From Chrysopilus asiliformis (taxonomy: Eukaryota; Arthropoda; Insecta; Diptera; Rhagionidae), in the NCBI GenBank assembly GCA_964034945.1, contig OZ035961.1, positions 71,101,931-71,165,930 on the forward strand: a stretch of 64,000 nt of DNA. Direction: 5' to 3'. The notes beneath the pieces were generated by a model. The model searched no databases and was not told the DNA's origin. It was given only the letters and a program-made list of their open reading frames with translations. Shown in pieces: positions 34,717 through 46,194 of this stretch. Within the stretch, counting starts at the first letter, position 1. Each line of letters opens with the position of its first letter. A program made the translations under genes and the position numbers.

Positions 34717-35760
34717 TTTAAAAGCTTTTATTTAGCTTGCCTTCGTGTCTGTCTGTTTGTCTGTCAGATCAAATCTTGCAACCCAATTTTGACCCACTTC
34801 CACTTGTCCGATTGACTTGAAATTTTGCACACAGACGTAAGTCTGATGACAATACAATATTTTCACTACTTTGTCCTTGTAAGGATAACGGAAGGTCCTG
34901 TAAGGATAACGTGATTATCCTTTTCTCCAAATTTTCCGGAAAAAAATCTATTCTGGGGGTTTTTGGGGTCGCTGAATCCGAATCTGTCATTAAAAAGTCA
35001 GTAAGGATAACGGAAGGTCCTGTAAGGATAACGTGATTATCCTTTTCTCCAAATTTCCCGGAAAAAAATCTATTCTGGGGGTTTTTGGGGTCGCTGAATC
35101 CGAATCTGTCATTAAAAAGTCAGTAAGGATAACGGAAGGTCCTGTAAGGATAACGTGATTATCCTTTTCTCCAAATTTTCCGGAAAAAAATCTATTCTGG
35201 GGTTTTTAGGGTCGCTGAATCCGAATCTGTCATTAAAAAGTCAGTAAGGATAACGGAAGGTCCTGTAAGGATAACGTGATTATCCTTTTCTCCAAATTTC
35301 CCGGAAAAAAATCTATTCTGGGGGTTTTTGGGGTCGCTGAATCCGAATCTGTCATTAAAAAGTCAGTAAGGATAACGGAAGGTCCTGTAAGGATAACGTG
35401 ATTATCCTTTTCTCCAAATTTTCCGGAAAAAAATCTATTCTGGGGATTTTTGGGGTCGCTGAATCCGAATCTGTCATTAAAAAGTCAGTAAGGATAACGG
35501 AAGGTCCTGTAAGGATAACGTGATTATCCTTTTCTCCAAATTTTCCGGAAAAAAATCTATTCTGGGGGTTTTTGAGGTCGCTGAATCCGAATCTGTTATT
35601 AAAAAGTCAGTAAGGATAACGGAAGGTCCTGTAAGGATAACGTGATTATCCTTTTCTCCAAATTTTCCGGAAAAAAATCTATTCTGGGGGTTTTTGGGGT
35701 CGCTGAATACGATTCTCAAGTTAAAAAGCCTGTAAGGACATCTCAAATGTAAGGATATAT
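34717..35760 (+). mobile_element. Family E element with 122-bp tandem array
   Basis: It begins AAAAGCTTTTATTTAGCTTG and GTCTGTCTGTTTGTCTG, then GACTTGAAATTTTGCACACA, then seven 122-bp units starting at 34879, 35001, 35123, 35244, 35366, 35488 and 35610. Each unit holds GTAAGGATAACGGAAGGTCC, GTAAGGATAACGTGATTATC and GGGGTTTTTGGGGTCGCTGA. Units are about 97-99% identical, so expansion is recent. Frames in the array are chance products. Confidence 0.85.
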
Positions 35761-35788
35761 ATTCGAAGACTAAAAAGAACAAAATAAA

Positions 35789-36060
35789 AAAAATAAAAAA
35801 AATTTTTTTTAAAAAAAGCTTTTATTAAAAAAGAATGCACTAAAAAGAAAAAAATAATTTTCTGGACGCTGTGTATCACAAATATAAAAGCTTTTAAAAA
35901 GCGAGATAAAGCATAAAACAATAAAATAAAAATTTATCTCGCTTTTAAAAAGCTTTGATATTTGTGATACACAGCGTCCAGAAAATTATTTTTTTCTTTT
36001 TAGTGCATTCTTTTTTAATAAAAGCTTTTTTTTAAAAATTTTTTTTTTTTTTTTTTTTAT
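35789..36060. repeat. Long AT-rich hairpin, arms ~115 bp
   Basis: Arms such as TTCTGGACGCTGTGTATCAC and AAAGCTTTTATTAAAAAAGA recur inverted around a centre near 35925, with A/T homopolymers at both tips. It replaces part of the Jockey RT together with the family E element. Confidence 0.85.
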
Positions 36061-36065
36061 AGAAA

Positions 36066-37608
36066 GTGAAGTATTTTTCCGCATATTATTTCAGTCGCGA
36101 AACAATTGGTTAAACCCTGTTGGATGAGGTGTAGATAGCGGTGTCGTCTGCAAATAGTGCAGTGTGGCACCATAGTTTTCTAGGGATGTCACTGATGTAC
36201 AGGTTGTATAAATACAGCGATACAACTGCTCCTTGAGGTACTCCAAACGGAATGTTGTGGATGTATGAAACTGCGTTTCCTATTTTGACTGAGAAAGATA
36301 TGTTTTTAAGAAAGGATGCCCTTAATCTGATTAATGTTGGAGGTATTTTAACTTTTATCAATTTATAGAGTAGTCCGTTGTGCCACACGCGATCAAATGT
36401 CTTTTCAATATCAAACAATACCATGCCGGGTGATTTTTTCACAGTAGTGTTGTATTTTATATGTTCTATTACGTTTTTTAGTTACCGGACAGTTGCGTGG
36501 TTTGATCTGAATCCATGCTGTTCTGGTGCGATTAGAGAATTGTGGTCGCAGAAGATGGTTATTCTTGTCAAGATGGTTCTTTCGAGAATTTTTGAGATAC
36601 TGCTTAAGAGGCTTATTGGCCAGTTCTCTTTTGTTTTTGTTTGGTTTGGCCTGGTCCTGGGGCTTTGGAGGATCCAAATTCGTTTGGTGTTATTCCTGAT
36701 TTTAATATGCTCCAAGATGTCATCGGTTAGGACTAAATCGTAGTTGTTGGTGCGCGCTTTTAGAGGTACCAAATTTGCTTGAGCATGATGAAGTTTTTGT
36801 GAAAAAATTTTTTATTGCTGCGTCGATATCTTCCAGGTTTGTTAGCGGAGGCGTTTGATTAAGATTTTTATGGATGATTTGCCTAAATTTTCTCCAGTTG
36901 GTCATTTTGTAGTATGGAATTTTTTGGCTTTCGGCTAAAACCGGCCCCTATTTCGGTGGAGCATAACATTAAAGTTAATAAATTGATGATCAGAAGGCGA
37001 GTCAAAAGTTCGTGGTTCAGAGAATTCGTGCTTTCCAATATCGAAGGGTTTTTTCTCCTGTCGCCGTGAATTTGTGTTGGTGTTTGGGGTGTACGACAAT
37101 GAAATTGCACTTTAATTGCTCCTGATAGAGTAAAGTTCCAGCTCGATTGTTCCGGTTGCAATTCCAGGATGTGTGTTTTATATTCACCGCATATAAAATA
37201 GTTGTTATTGGATTTCATTCTTAACTCGGTTAGAAAATGGTTGTTGATATTTGCATTCCGAGTGTCACCGGGAAGATATACTGAAATAATTTTGACTCGG
37301 GTGTTGTTGCTTAGGAATAGTTCTATTACTATGTTTTCCAAAATTTTGGTTTTGAAAGGTGGAAGTAGCCTGTGTTTGATATTTTTGCGAATAAATATTG
37401 CGACTCCGCCGAATGAATTTTCGGTTCTGTCAGCCATATGTATGTAAAAATTTGTATTTGTGTGCAAAAGGTTGTTGTGATTGAGGTGTGGTTCAGGTAC
37501 ACACGAGATATCTATATGATTACGTATTAAATGATTGTAAAATTCATGAATTTTGTTTTTAATTCCATTAGCGTTTCAGTAATTAATTTTTAATAAGATT
37601 GAGTTCAT
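36066..37608 (-). pseudogene. Jockey-clade LINE ORF2 (endonuclease + RT), multiply broken
   Basis: Minus strand. The N-terminal endonuclease begins ILLKINY, then stop, then NANGIKNKIHEF; VPEPHLNHNN, GGVAIFIRKNIKHRLLPPF and ISVYLPGDTR follow. Next comes the linker (NWRKFRQIIH), RT fingers (ISLLSSISKILERTIL, APEQHGFR), motif A FDIEKTFDRVWH, FGVPQGAVVS and the active site FADDTAIYTSS. Stops and frameshifts separate these pieces: TGA for Trp near the start, a break around 36900, one near 36440 and a stop after 36113. It is therefore an old inactive copy. The order and motifs fit Jockey elements of Diptera. Confidence 0.83.
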
Positions 37609-37618
37609 CAGCATTTGT

Positions 37619-37807
37619 TTAAGTATTTTGTAGCAATATCGCACATTTTTTGTATTTGTTCCATTTTTGAATTACAGTGGGGGATGGCGTCACATATTTC
37701 TTGAATTTGTTAACGGTGATTGGAGGGGGTTTTGGGTCGTGATTCGCTTTTTCTCTTTTAACTAGATCCATATCGCAATCTTCGGGATCATTGTTTGATA
37801 GAATATC
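37619..37807 (-). pseudogene. Jockey ORF1, C-terminal part
   Basis: An open frame reading ILSNNDPEDCDMDLVKREKA and PKPPPITVNKFKKYVT to a TAA stop about 10 nt before the ORF2 start. It continues in frame from 51009-51170 across the Gypsy insertion, sharing the codon interrupted by the TATC duplication. Confidence 0.75.
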
Positions 37808-38086
37808 TGTAGCGGCATTTTAATTTTGATTTTAATAATTTTAAATTTCAACTGTAAATTTTAAAAATAATTTAAGTATTCCGTTAGGTAAACATGTCAA
37901 AATTTATTAAAATTTTATATGTAATAAAATTGTAATTTCAAACTGAATAGAAGTATATTTTTTTTTAATTAATTTAAAAATGATTAAAAAAATATAATTT
38001 AATTTAAAATGGTGTTGCAAATATTTAATACCATAATATATAAATAAATAAAAAATAAAGAAGTTTGGGTTAATACTTCCACTTCA
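37808..38086 (+). repeat. 5' LTR
   Basis: Starts TGTAGCGGCA, ends AATACTTCCACTTCA. Collinear with the 3' LTR, but about 26 bp shorter through a deletion after the first 15 bp and scattered indels. Confidence 0.9.
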
Positions 38087-38487
38087 ATTGGTGACCCCGA
38101 CAACAGAAATTCCCTGACAACGGAGACCCCGATAGAGAAATCAACGAATTACGGCGACAAGAAGACCTCCACAGAGAAGTTAAGGAAGTCTCTCAACAAA
38201 AAATCCAACAGATCCAATTTTGTAACGGCTTTTTGGTGAAGAATTTTATATTTGAAGAATTTATCGGCGAAGTAACAAATATCAAAAAAAAATTATGAAA
38301 AATGGTGAAGTGCTAAATCAAATGAAGCAAAAAAGTTAAATAAAGTCTGCAAGATTTTCAATTCTACATATAATAGTATTTAAAATTTCACCTCGTAACT
38401 ACAATTTTTCATCTATCAACAACTTATTGTTTGTGTTTCTTCAGCTGTGTATTTTCCAGAGATTTTTCTCCCATCAAGCTTAACTCA
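38087..38487 (+). promoter_or_regulatory. Gypsy primer-binding site and leader
   Basis: Directly after the LTR is ATTGGTGACCCCGACAACAG, the TGG-type primer-binding site of many insect Gypsy elements; the matching tRNA is not assigned. The leader repeats CGACAACAGA/GACAACGGAGACCCCGA and has no long frame. It is cut by the fold-back element. Confidence 0.75.
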
Positions 38488-39982
38488 CAAGGAACCTTTT
38501 TCAGGTGTCCGCCTCCGATTCTCTTCGCATTGACATATGTTATAGAACTCAAAAAACTAAGCGACACGTATTTTTTTATATCTGCGGATATTCGGTTTTA
38601 AGGGGGGTAACCCCCCCTCGAAAATCCTGCGAAAAATCGATTTTTGGCCATAACTCGGCAACCAATAGTCCGATTTAAACGAAACCAAAACGAAATGTTT
38701 TCTTTTTGCGAGAAGAATGAAACTGCGAAAAGAAAAATTACAATGATAGGATAGAGGGACCAATATTCGACCATGGTTTTTCAGTCCCCCTCCCCCCTAT
38801 AATTGCCGCGCTTTAAAACTGATTACATATTTTGAAAGGCCTATCAAAAATAAAGTTTACCTATTTTTGCATTTGACCAGAAAAACTCAAATAATAGGGT
38901 AAGTGACCCTTTTTCCATCCCTTCAAACTAATTTTTTTACAATAAATTTTCATCCAATTGGGAAAGAACTTTCATGAGAAAGACGTGTTTTTTATATCGA
39001 CAGACATTCGAGTTTATGGCAAAATTTGGGAGGGGAGGCTTTCTGAACCGTGTACACGTAACGTTCACTTAAAAGCAAATTCAAAAACTGCCGCAAATAC
39101 AGCACTGATTTTTGTTCTCAAGGTAATGAAGTATTCTTTCGAACGGCACTACAATCCTAGATACATATTATGCTTTTGGGTTAAAGGGTGATACAAAAGA
39201 GAATTTTTTTTTTAATTTTTCTACTTTTTTATATATTTTATACTTCGGCGAAAAAAAAATCTTTTTTCTTGAGTTAAACTTACACCTAAGAAACAACATA
39301 ATTAAATTACAATCACTGGTACATAACCAGTTATCTTCTCCCAGATATATAAACTTATTTCGATACTCTTGGTATAAAAGTGGTAACATTTCCCAAATGC
39401 CCAATGAGTTTGAAAATTTTGTAGACTTCGCATTTAAAAAAATTTCCCAGCCACTATATGAAATTGACGGATGTTCAGAAGTTGCAGTTGTAATGGTGTA
39501 AGAAGTCATTACGCTTCAAGCATTTTTTTGACGAATACCACTTTTGCTCAAAATATGAAGAATAATAAGCTTTTTTAGTTTGATCAGTATCAATTATTGT
39601 TATCAAATAAATTAATAAAAAAATTAATTGAAATGATAAATAAAAAAAAAATAATACTAGAGGCCGTTGTTTTGATTTCAAGGTTCGAAGGAAAGTTTGC
39701 AGTAGACAAAAAAAAAACTTCAATTGGATTTCGACAAAATTTTTATATTTTACATATATGACATTAACACATTTTAGACCATAGCTCAGCAATCACAGCA
39801 TCTAAAATGATGGTTATACCAGTTTTTGAAAGCTAATCTTCTAGTTTCTTAGGAAAAAAAGAGCATCTATAAAAATGTATCGTATTGTGGATTTTTTTCG
39901 CTGAAGTATAAAATATATAAAAAAGTAGAAAATTTAAAAAAAAAATCTCTTTTGTATCACCCTTTAACCCAAAAGCATAATA

Positions 39983-40556
39983 CACTCATACCTCGCTTTA
40001 CGGCCTAGATACGTTCCGGGAAAGTTGGCCGTAAAGCGAAAAGCCGTATAACGAATCAATTATTTTCATACAAACCCATACAAATTCAATAGGATCCGTT
40101 CCAATTTCTTTTAAATAACGTAGTTTTTAGTTTAAAATGCATTTTTTTTTCTTTTTTTTCATTTAAAAATACTTACATACAAAATAAAAATACATAACAA
40201 GTAATATAAGGATGAGTTCAATAACAAAAAAAAATCATATGTACATAAAAAGATAACTTAAAAAAATTTAAAAAAAATCATATGCACATGTCCATATACA
40301 TAATAAAAAACATAATTTAAAATGTTTAAATCGGTTCTAATCTGATGACAAAAATGAATCGCCGTTCACTTAAATCACCATACGGGTTTTCAATAATTGC
40401 CAGATTGGCAATTATAGCTTTTGTTTTTTTTTCGCAATTTTTTTTGGGCCGTATAACGAAACATTTTGGGCCGTAAATCGAAAAAGTGCCATAATTAAAG
40501 AAGGCCGTTATAGCTAAAAGCCGTATAAAGAGCGGCCGTATAGCGAGGTATGAGTG
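39983..40556. mobile_element. pogo/Tigger-like MITE, TA target
   Basis: Ends CACTCATACCTCGCTTTACG and complement (CGAGGTATGAGTG), flanked by TA. The opposite arm of the fold-back has the empty site GCATAATATGTAT. The ends resemble Tigger-type CAGNCATACCTCG termini. The interior repeats GCCGTAWARCGAAA (40029, 40449, 40470 and 40518) and contains a family C hairpin fragment at 40370-40430. Confidence 0.82.
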
Positions 40557-40672
40557 TATGTATTTCGGATTGTAGTGCCGTTCGAAAGAATACTTCATTA
40601 CCTTGAGAACAAAAATCAGTGCTGTATTTGCGGCAGTTTTTGAATTTGCTTTTAAGTGAACGTTACTTGTAC

Positions 40673-41400
40673 CAGGGAACAACCATTATATAGAATGGAA
40701 AGTAAGGCCTTTCCTCATTAACTTCCACTAGAGTAAGCACTACACTATAGAAATCGGGTTTTTTATCTCACTTCCCCTTTCTGCTGTCATACACTCGACA
40801 AAAAAAATCAAATAGAAAAACCTGTTACAATACATACACAAAAGTGCTGGCACTTTTGTTTACATTTTGCATGACATGTCATTGCACCGATTGATTTTGG
40901 TGTGTTTTGGTGGATAATGCACATTTTAGCGTGTTAACATTTCATAATTTCACATCAAAATGAATAAAGCACAAATTCACCATTGTTTAGTGAAGGAATG
41001 TTCCGCCAATTCAATTAAAAACCCAAATAGAAAGTTTTTCCGAGTCCCATCAACAACAGAAAGGTAAAGTATAACGAAAGATCGACAGAATTGCACATGA
41101 ACGGGCCTTAAAACAATTGAAAACTAAAACTAAATTAAATTTAACACCTTTCAACACATTAGAACATCGCTAATATTTAATGGAAATATGAAATTATCCA
41201 TAAAACATTTCCATTACCCGGTTTTGTTTTGATTTGTTTTCATTTCAAGTGACAGATGGGAATCCATATTGCCACACACCACCAAATCGCTCAGTGTTCA
41301 TGTACACTGTCATGTAACAGCTATAGAAATCCTCGGATGTACGCTCCCAACACAAAAAAATTTGTTAGAGCTTTCCATTCTATATAATGGTTGTTCCCTG
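40673..41400 (+). mobile_element. P-like element, internally deleted, 30-bp perfect inverted repeats
   Basis: CAGGGAACAACCATTATATA opens a 30-bp repeat that is perfectly mirrored at the right end. CTTGTAC is duplicated at both sides; the opposite fold-back arm has CGTGTAC once. A 7-bp duplication, 30-31 bp ends and a THAP-type first exon together point to the P superfamily. The catalytic region is gone. Confidence 0.75.
40960..41063 (+). CDS. THAP-domain first exon of a P-like transposase
   Basis: From ATG: MNKAQIHHCLVKEC, then SIKNPNRKFFRVPSTTER, ending at AAG|GTAAAGT, a good splice donor. C-X4-C followed by FFRVP matches the start of a THAP zinc finger, the site-specific DNA-binding domain at the P transposase N-terminus; the second Cys-His pair would be in the next exon, which is not present. 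P elements also have an early first intron. Only 34 codons remain. Confidence 0.6.
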
Positions 41401-41972
41401 CTTGTACACGGTTCAGAAAGCCTCCCCTCCCAAATTTTGCGATAAACTCGAATGTCTGTCGATATAAAAGACACGTCTTGCTCATGAAAGTTCTTTCCCA
41501 ATTGGATGAAAATTTATTGTGAAAAAATTAGTTTGAAGGGATGGAAAAAGGGTCACTTACCCTATTATTTGAGTTTTTCTGGTCAAATGCAAAAACAGGT
41601 AAACTTTAGTTTTGATAGGCCTTTCAAAATATGTAATCAGTTTTAAAGCGCGGCAATTATAGGGGGGAGGGGGACTGAAAAACCATGGTCGAATATTGGT
41701 CCCTCTACCCTATCATTGTAATTTTTCTTTTCGCAGTTTCATTCTTCTCGCAAAAAGAAAACTTTTCGTTTTGGTTTCGTTTAAATCGGACTATTGGTTG
41801 CCGAGTTATGGCCAAAAATCGATTTTTCGCAGGATTTTCGAGGGGGGGTTTCCCCCCTTAAAACCGAATATCCGCAGATATAAAAAAAATACGTGTCGCT
41901 TAGTTTTTTGAGTTCTATAACATATGTCAATGCGAAGAGAATCGGAGGCGGACACCTGAAAAAGGTTCCTTG

Positions 41973-42169
41973 TCAGTAATTTAAGATAAGTTTCTTTAAA
42001 TTTTCATATTTTATTCCTAATTATATTAGTTTTTAATAAAATTCATATAAAATGATGTTGCAGCTGCCTGAAACGAGGGAAAGATCATTAAAAATTTTCC
42101 TAGAAAATAACGTCGAACACTTAACGCGTCTTCTATTGACGTAAGTCTGCTCCTAAGTCTGTCTGTAGG
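41973..42169. other. AT-rich DNA downstream of the fold-back element
   Basis: No clear continuation of the Gypsy leader and no gene. It contains CTGCCTGAAACGAGGG, which on the minus strand resembles a splice acceptor (CCCTCGTTTCAG). Confidence 0.4.
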
Positions 42170-43328
42170 TTAGAATTCCAAGGCCGGCAGGATTTTCTCA
42201 TTCAGCAGATCGCAAAAATTCCGGATGTCTTCTAGTTGCCCAGAATACTCCTTTCGGGTGAAATTCCTACAATAAAGCTGCCGCTGTAAAGGAAGAAAGA
42301 AATGGAAGTAAATTGTCCCTGAAATTTAATTGAAAAAAATTTGATACTTATTTTCGGTATCAGCTAGGACTTCTGATTTCGTCTGTCTGTTGAGTCAGTT
42401 GGCCATCAAACTTTAGATTTTAGACAATCCGTAACTGGGAAAAAAAGCACTTCGAAATGTTACCTAAAAATTAGAAAAATTAATTAAAACACGAAATGTC
42501 AAAGAATTAAGATATAAACAAAACACAAAACTTTCAGTACATCGATTACACAAATCCATGAGGATAGACAACAAACACAACACATTTAGAATTTTTATCT
42601 TGAACTTCGTCTGCGTCTGTCCGTAAAATTAATTCAACCTATTTTCCTTTTTTTTTTCATTTAAGTAAACTTAAAATTTCTGGCATGCAATTAATACAAT
42701 TTTTATAAGTTTTCACGACACAATCTTACAAACACTTGCAAATAAACAATAAATACAAAGAATTAAGAATTTTGTCTGCGTCCGTCTGTAAATTCACCAA
42801 AACCCTTTTCCACATATTTTTTTATAAAAAAATTATGCTTCTCATCATTTTCATGCAATATTTTTTCCACTAATAGTAACTTTAACCACTAAACTGAATA
42901 AAATTCCTGCAAACGAATACGAAACGTCAGCGACCACCATCACGAAAACAATAGTTCATTTTGATAAGCGTTCATTTTGATAAGATCACTATGATAAGAA
43001 ATGTTTATACTTACTGCGATCGATTCCATTGCGCTTTGCTTCGACTTTGCTTCGCTCGGCGATAGTTTCGTTGACTGATAGCTTCTGAAATAGATGAGGA
43101 AAATTAGAATTTATGAATTTTTTGAAATCAGGTTTAAGATAAACTTACCGGGGGGATATTTGTTGGATTCTGGTGCGCCCTATGATTTAGTGCTGTTGAT
43201 TCTCCCGTCGTTTCCATCATTTTCTTCTCGATAATTGCCTGAAAAATAAAAAGATCATTATTAGCTCAAATTAAAATATAAAATCGAATCGAACATTTAC
43301 CTGATAGAGTTGTTGTCAAAGTCGACAT
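42170..43328 (-). CDS. Spliced gene-like exons of unknown function (fragment)
   Basis: The minus strand shows four exon-like blocks with canonical sites: 43328-43301 (donor CAG|GTAAAT), 43238-43149 (acceptor TTTTTATTTTTCAG, donor CCG|GTAAGT), 43084-43015 (acceptor CATCTATTTCAG, donor GCA|GTAAGT) and a terminal block 42283-42170 (acceptor CTTTACAG) ending in TAA. The two middle blocks join in frame and read MMETTGESTALNHRAHQNPT, KLSVNETIAERSKVEAKRNG; the last reads RQLYCRNFTRKEYSGQLEDI to KILPALEF-stop. Phases of the third and last blocks do not match, so an exon is missed or lost. No family recognised. Being inside a retrotransposon leader, it is probably a captured or inserted gene piece. 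Confidence 0.35.
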
Positions 43329-44838
43329 GATAGTCACCAACACACAAATTTTAAACTATAGTATGATACTATGCGTAGTTTATTGGTAGTAAGGTTTAAA
43401 TTCAAGATTTCAAATATAGAGGGTTTGCGTATGCAAATTACAATATTAAAAAAAATATGGAGATATTTCCGATGGCCATTTTAATTTAGCACTTCCGGAT
43501 CCAGTCCACAAGGCCATATTATCTTTATTCGCCTTACGTGTAAGACACGTTTATTTTAAAAGTCTAAAGACTCAAAAATGTTTAAGTTTATTTAGTAACT
43601 AGTTTAGTTCACATTTTTTTTTGTTAATCAGTTTTTTTGGTGTTGTGTGTTAAATTCCCCGGGAAAGGTGAGCTAGACAAAAGTTTAGTTTTTTTTTCAA
43701 GTCCTAAAAAAAGGAAATTCTCAATAGTGCCAAGCAAGAGATTTCATCATAAATCCCATTGAGGTGCTGCGGAGATTTTCAGTTTCGGGATTTTGGATTG
43801 CGACTGCTCTGGCGTCTACATAAATCCCTGGAAAAAAAACGAAGGAGGAATACTTTATGCTGAGTGCGATTTTTTTGGATCTAAAAAGCGAATTTCTCGT
43901 CGATTTAGTTCCAGCCACGTTGTTTCACAAGTGACCTTTGGTCATCAAAGGGTTACATCATCTTTCAATACTTACCTGCTTCGAATTGAAGGAAAACCTC
44001 TGCTCAAGTAAGACTAAATAAGCTAAATTTTTAAATGCGAGACTTTTTAAGACCGAAAATTATCAGGTGTTAAAGGAAAATCCTGTAACTAGCTGGTGGA
44101 AGCTGAGTATCTTTCCCGGATCTTTTGATTTTGATTTTGATTTATCTTAATTGTATTATAATTTAAGATAGATTACGTATTTTTCTTATTAATACATATT
44201 CGTCGATTGTTCATCATTTTTTTCGCATATTCGTCGTTTTTTAAGAAAAACGTGGTGTTATAGTACTTGAATTGTACCGTAAGCTTTACCGTTGTGAACC
44301 GGACCCACATGAAATTTCCGTAATACTTTTAAACTCTTACAACTTTGGTGTTAATAAGGAGCGGGCACAAATTTTATGCATAAAATTTCCCCTATATTTT
44401 TCTTTTTTCGGAACAGAGAAAAAAACATTTTTCGGAACATACATATATACTTAGTGAATGTGGCAAAGGTAGTTCATTTCCTTAAAAATACAATAGATTT
44501 TTGTCTCAAATTTGGTCAACCACGTTTATTATCCTTAGTCTATTTATACATTTTTTATTGCGATTGTAAATGGTTACTTTAACTAAATATTTAACTTAAC
44601 GAAGCTTGCGAAAATATAAAAAAAATATTGTATACGCTAACATAAATATACGCTATCATAAAATGAGTTGCTAGAGTTTTTTTTTGGTGGTGGGTGGATG
44701 CAGTAAAAGTTCGACGAGCAAAGACAGCTTAATCATGCTACTCCAATCATAGCATAACAAAATCCAGGTTGATAGTTCCCTTCCCGATCCCTTTAAAGTA
44801 AAATATGAGAGTGTGAATGTGTAGGTACATTATTTGTG
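43329..44838. other. Unassigned AT-rich DNA before gag
   Basis: Frames at 43721-43918 (minus) and 43793-44011 (plus) overlap and resemble nothing known. Too long for a Gypsy leader, so probably further inserted DNA; no terminal repeats found. Confidence 0.4.
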
Positions 44839-45727
44839 ATGGCCAATTCTACAATTCAGGGAAAGAATCCCCCCACATCCGGCGAGCTAAGCCAGCGAAA
44901 GTATTTAGTACCTGCACTAAGTATTTAGTACCCAGATTCGCCAAATATTAATAATAACGAAATTAATTCGAATATCGGTGCGGTTAGTGTTCGTGCTCCA
45001 AAATTTTGGAAGAATAAACCAGTTCTTTGGTTTATTCAATTGGAAGCTCAATTTTCCAACAGTCATATTTTGAGCGATAATACGAAATATAATATTGTTG
45101 TAGCTGCTTTAGATGAATATATTTTAGAACACGTCAGTGATGTTCTAATAAATCCTCCAATTTCGAACAAATATAACGCATTAAAATAAAGCTTTAATCG
45201 GTCCGTTAGCGGAATCTGAAGAAAGTAAACTAAAAAAAGTATTGAAAGATCTTGATTTAGGTGACAAAAAACCGTTAGATCTATTACGACAAATGAAGAG
45301 TTTGGCAGGCGATTCAATTTCGGACAATGTTTTAAAATCTTTATGGTTAGAGTGTTTGCCTCATACTGTCCAGGCCATTTTATCTGGGAGTAGAGATCCT
45401 CTTGATGGATTGGCCGAAATGGGTGATAAAATTTTATCAATTTTTACTGGACATGAAATTGTCTCAGTTTCCTCATCTAGTAATAAGCAGTTGGATAATA
45501 ATATTTTATCACAACTTAAACATGATATAGAAATGTTAACGGATGAAATTAAAAGATTGAGATTTGAACAATAACATGTTTCTCGTCACGATAATTCAAA
45601 TTCACGTTCTCGTTTACGAAATAATTCAACGAGTAAATCTTTTTGCTGGTATCATGGTAAATTTGGCGATAAAGCAGCCAAATGTGTTCCTCCATTTAAT
45701 TACAAATCGAAAAATTCGAAAAATTAA
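44839..45727 (+). pseudogene. Gypsy gag with CCHC-like knuckle, frameshifted
   Basis: The capsid-type region shows PKFWKNKPVLWFIQLEAQFS, DNTKYNIVVAALDEYI, DLGDKKPLDLLRQMKSLAGD and LKSLWLECLPHTVQAIL, the conserved order of insect Gypsy Gag. Near the C-terminus CWYHGKFGDKAAKC is the short knuckle typical of this lineage. Defects: a stop after VPALSI next to a small duplication of AGTATTTAGTACC, a one-base frameshift after YNALK, and another between about 45574 and 45650. The start is the first ATG in a good position (MANSTIQG). Confidence 0.8.
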
Positions 45728-46194
45728 CGGGTCCATCATTACTGGTGACAAATGATGTGGCCAATTCAAACAGTCACTTATTTTTATACGATGATACAAA
45801 TAAAATGCAATTTTTAATAGATAGTGGTGCAGACGTTTCGATAATCCCAGTTTCTGCTCGTAATTTAGCCACATTTATCAGATTTCAAATTATTCGCGGC
45901 TAATTCTACTAAAATCAGTACTTATGGAATCAAATTGTTAAGATTAAATTTTGGTTTGAAAATAAATTTTACATTTCCTTTTATCATTGCTGATGTTTCG
46001 AGACCAATAGTTGGGGCAGATTTCTTAAAGGCATTTGGTTTGTTGGTGGATGTTAAACGCAAAAGACTTATTGATCCATTAACAAATCTAAGTGCTTCTG
46101 GAAAATTAATATTAGACCCTTCTTCTTCAATTTCTTTAATTTCGAATGATTTGGATCCTAAAATTATTTCTCTTTTAAATAAATATAAATAAAT
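45728..46194 (+). pseudogene. Gypsy aspartic protease
   Basis: MQFLIDSGADVSIIP carries the DSG catalytic loop. After a frame change at about 45890 it continues as LRLNFGLKINFTFPFIIADV and PIVGADFLKAFGL, the ILG-like second half of retropepsins. Stop at 46192. Confidence 0.75.

Larger units (their letters stand above)
38488..41972. mobile_element. Large fold-back element (arms ~0.78 kb) in the Gypsy leader
   Basis: CAAGGAACCTTTTTCAGGTG starts the left end and its complement closes the right end; TCA flanks both sides. The left arm is 38488 to about 39265, the loop about 39265-39890, and the right arm about 39890-41972, enlarged by two insertions. Arm sequence includes GGGGGGTAACCCCCC and CCATAACTCGGCAACCAATA. 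The left arm is uninterrupted and shows both empty sites of the right arm. No transposase frame is recognised in the loop. Confidence 0.88.

Noticed and set aside
38557..41911. Matching small ORFs at 38557-38763 and 41696-41911 (and 38958/41310), which look conserved
   Set aside because: They agree only because they lie in the two arms of the same fold-back element; reading frames differ at the ends and no family fits.
42100..42800. GTCTGTCTGT words as a new copy of family E
   Set aside because: The neighbouring 122-bp words are absent; the short word alone is too common in this window.
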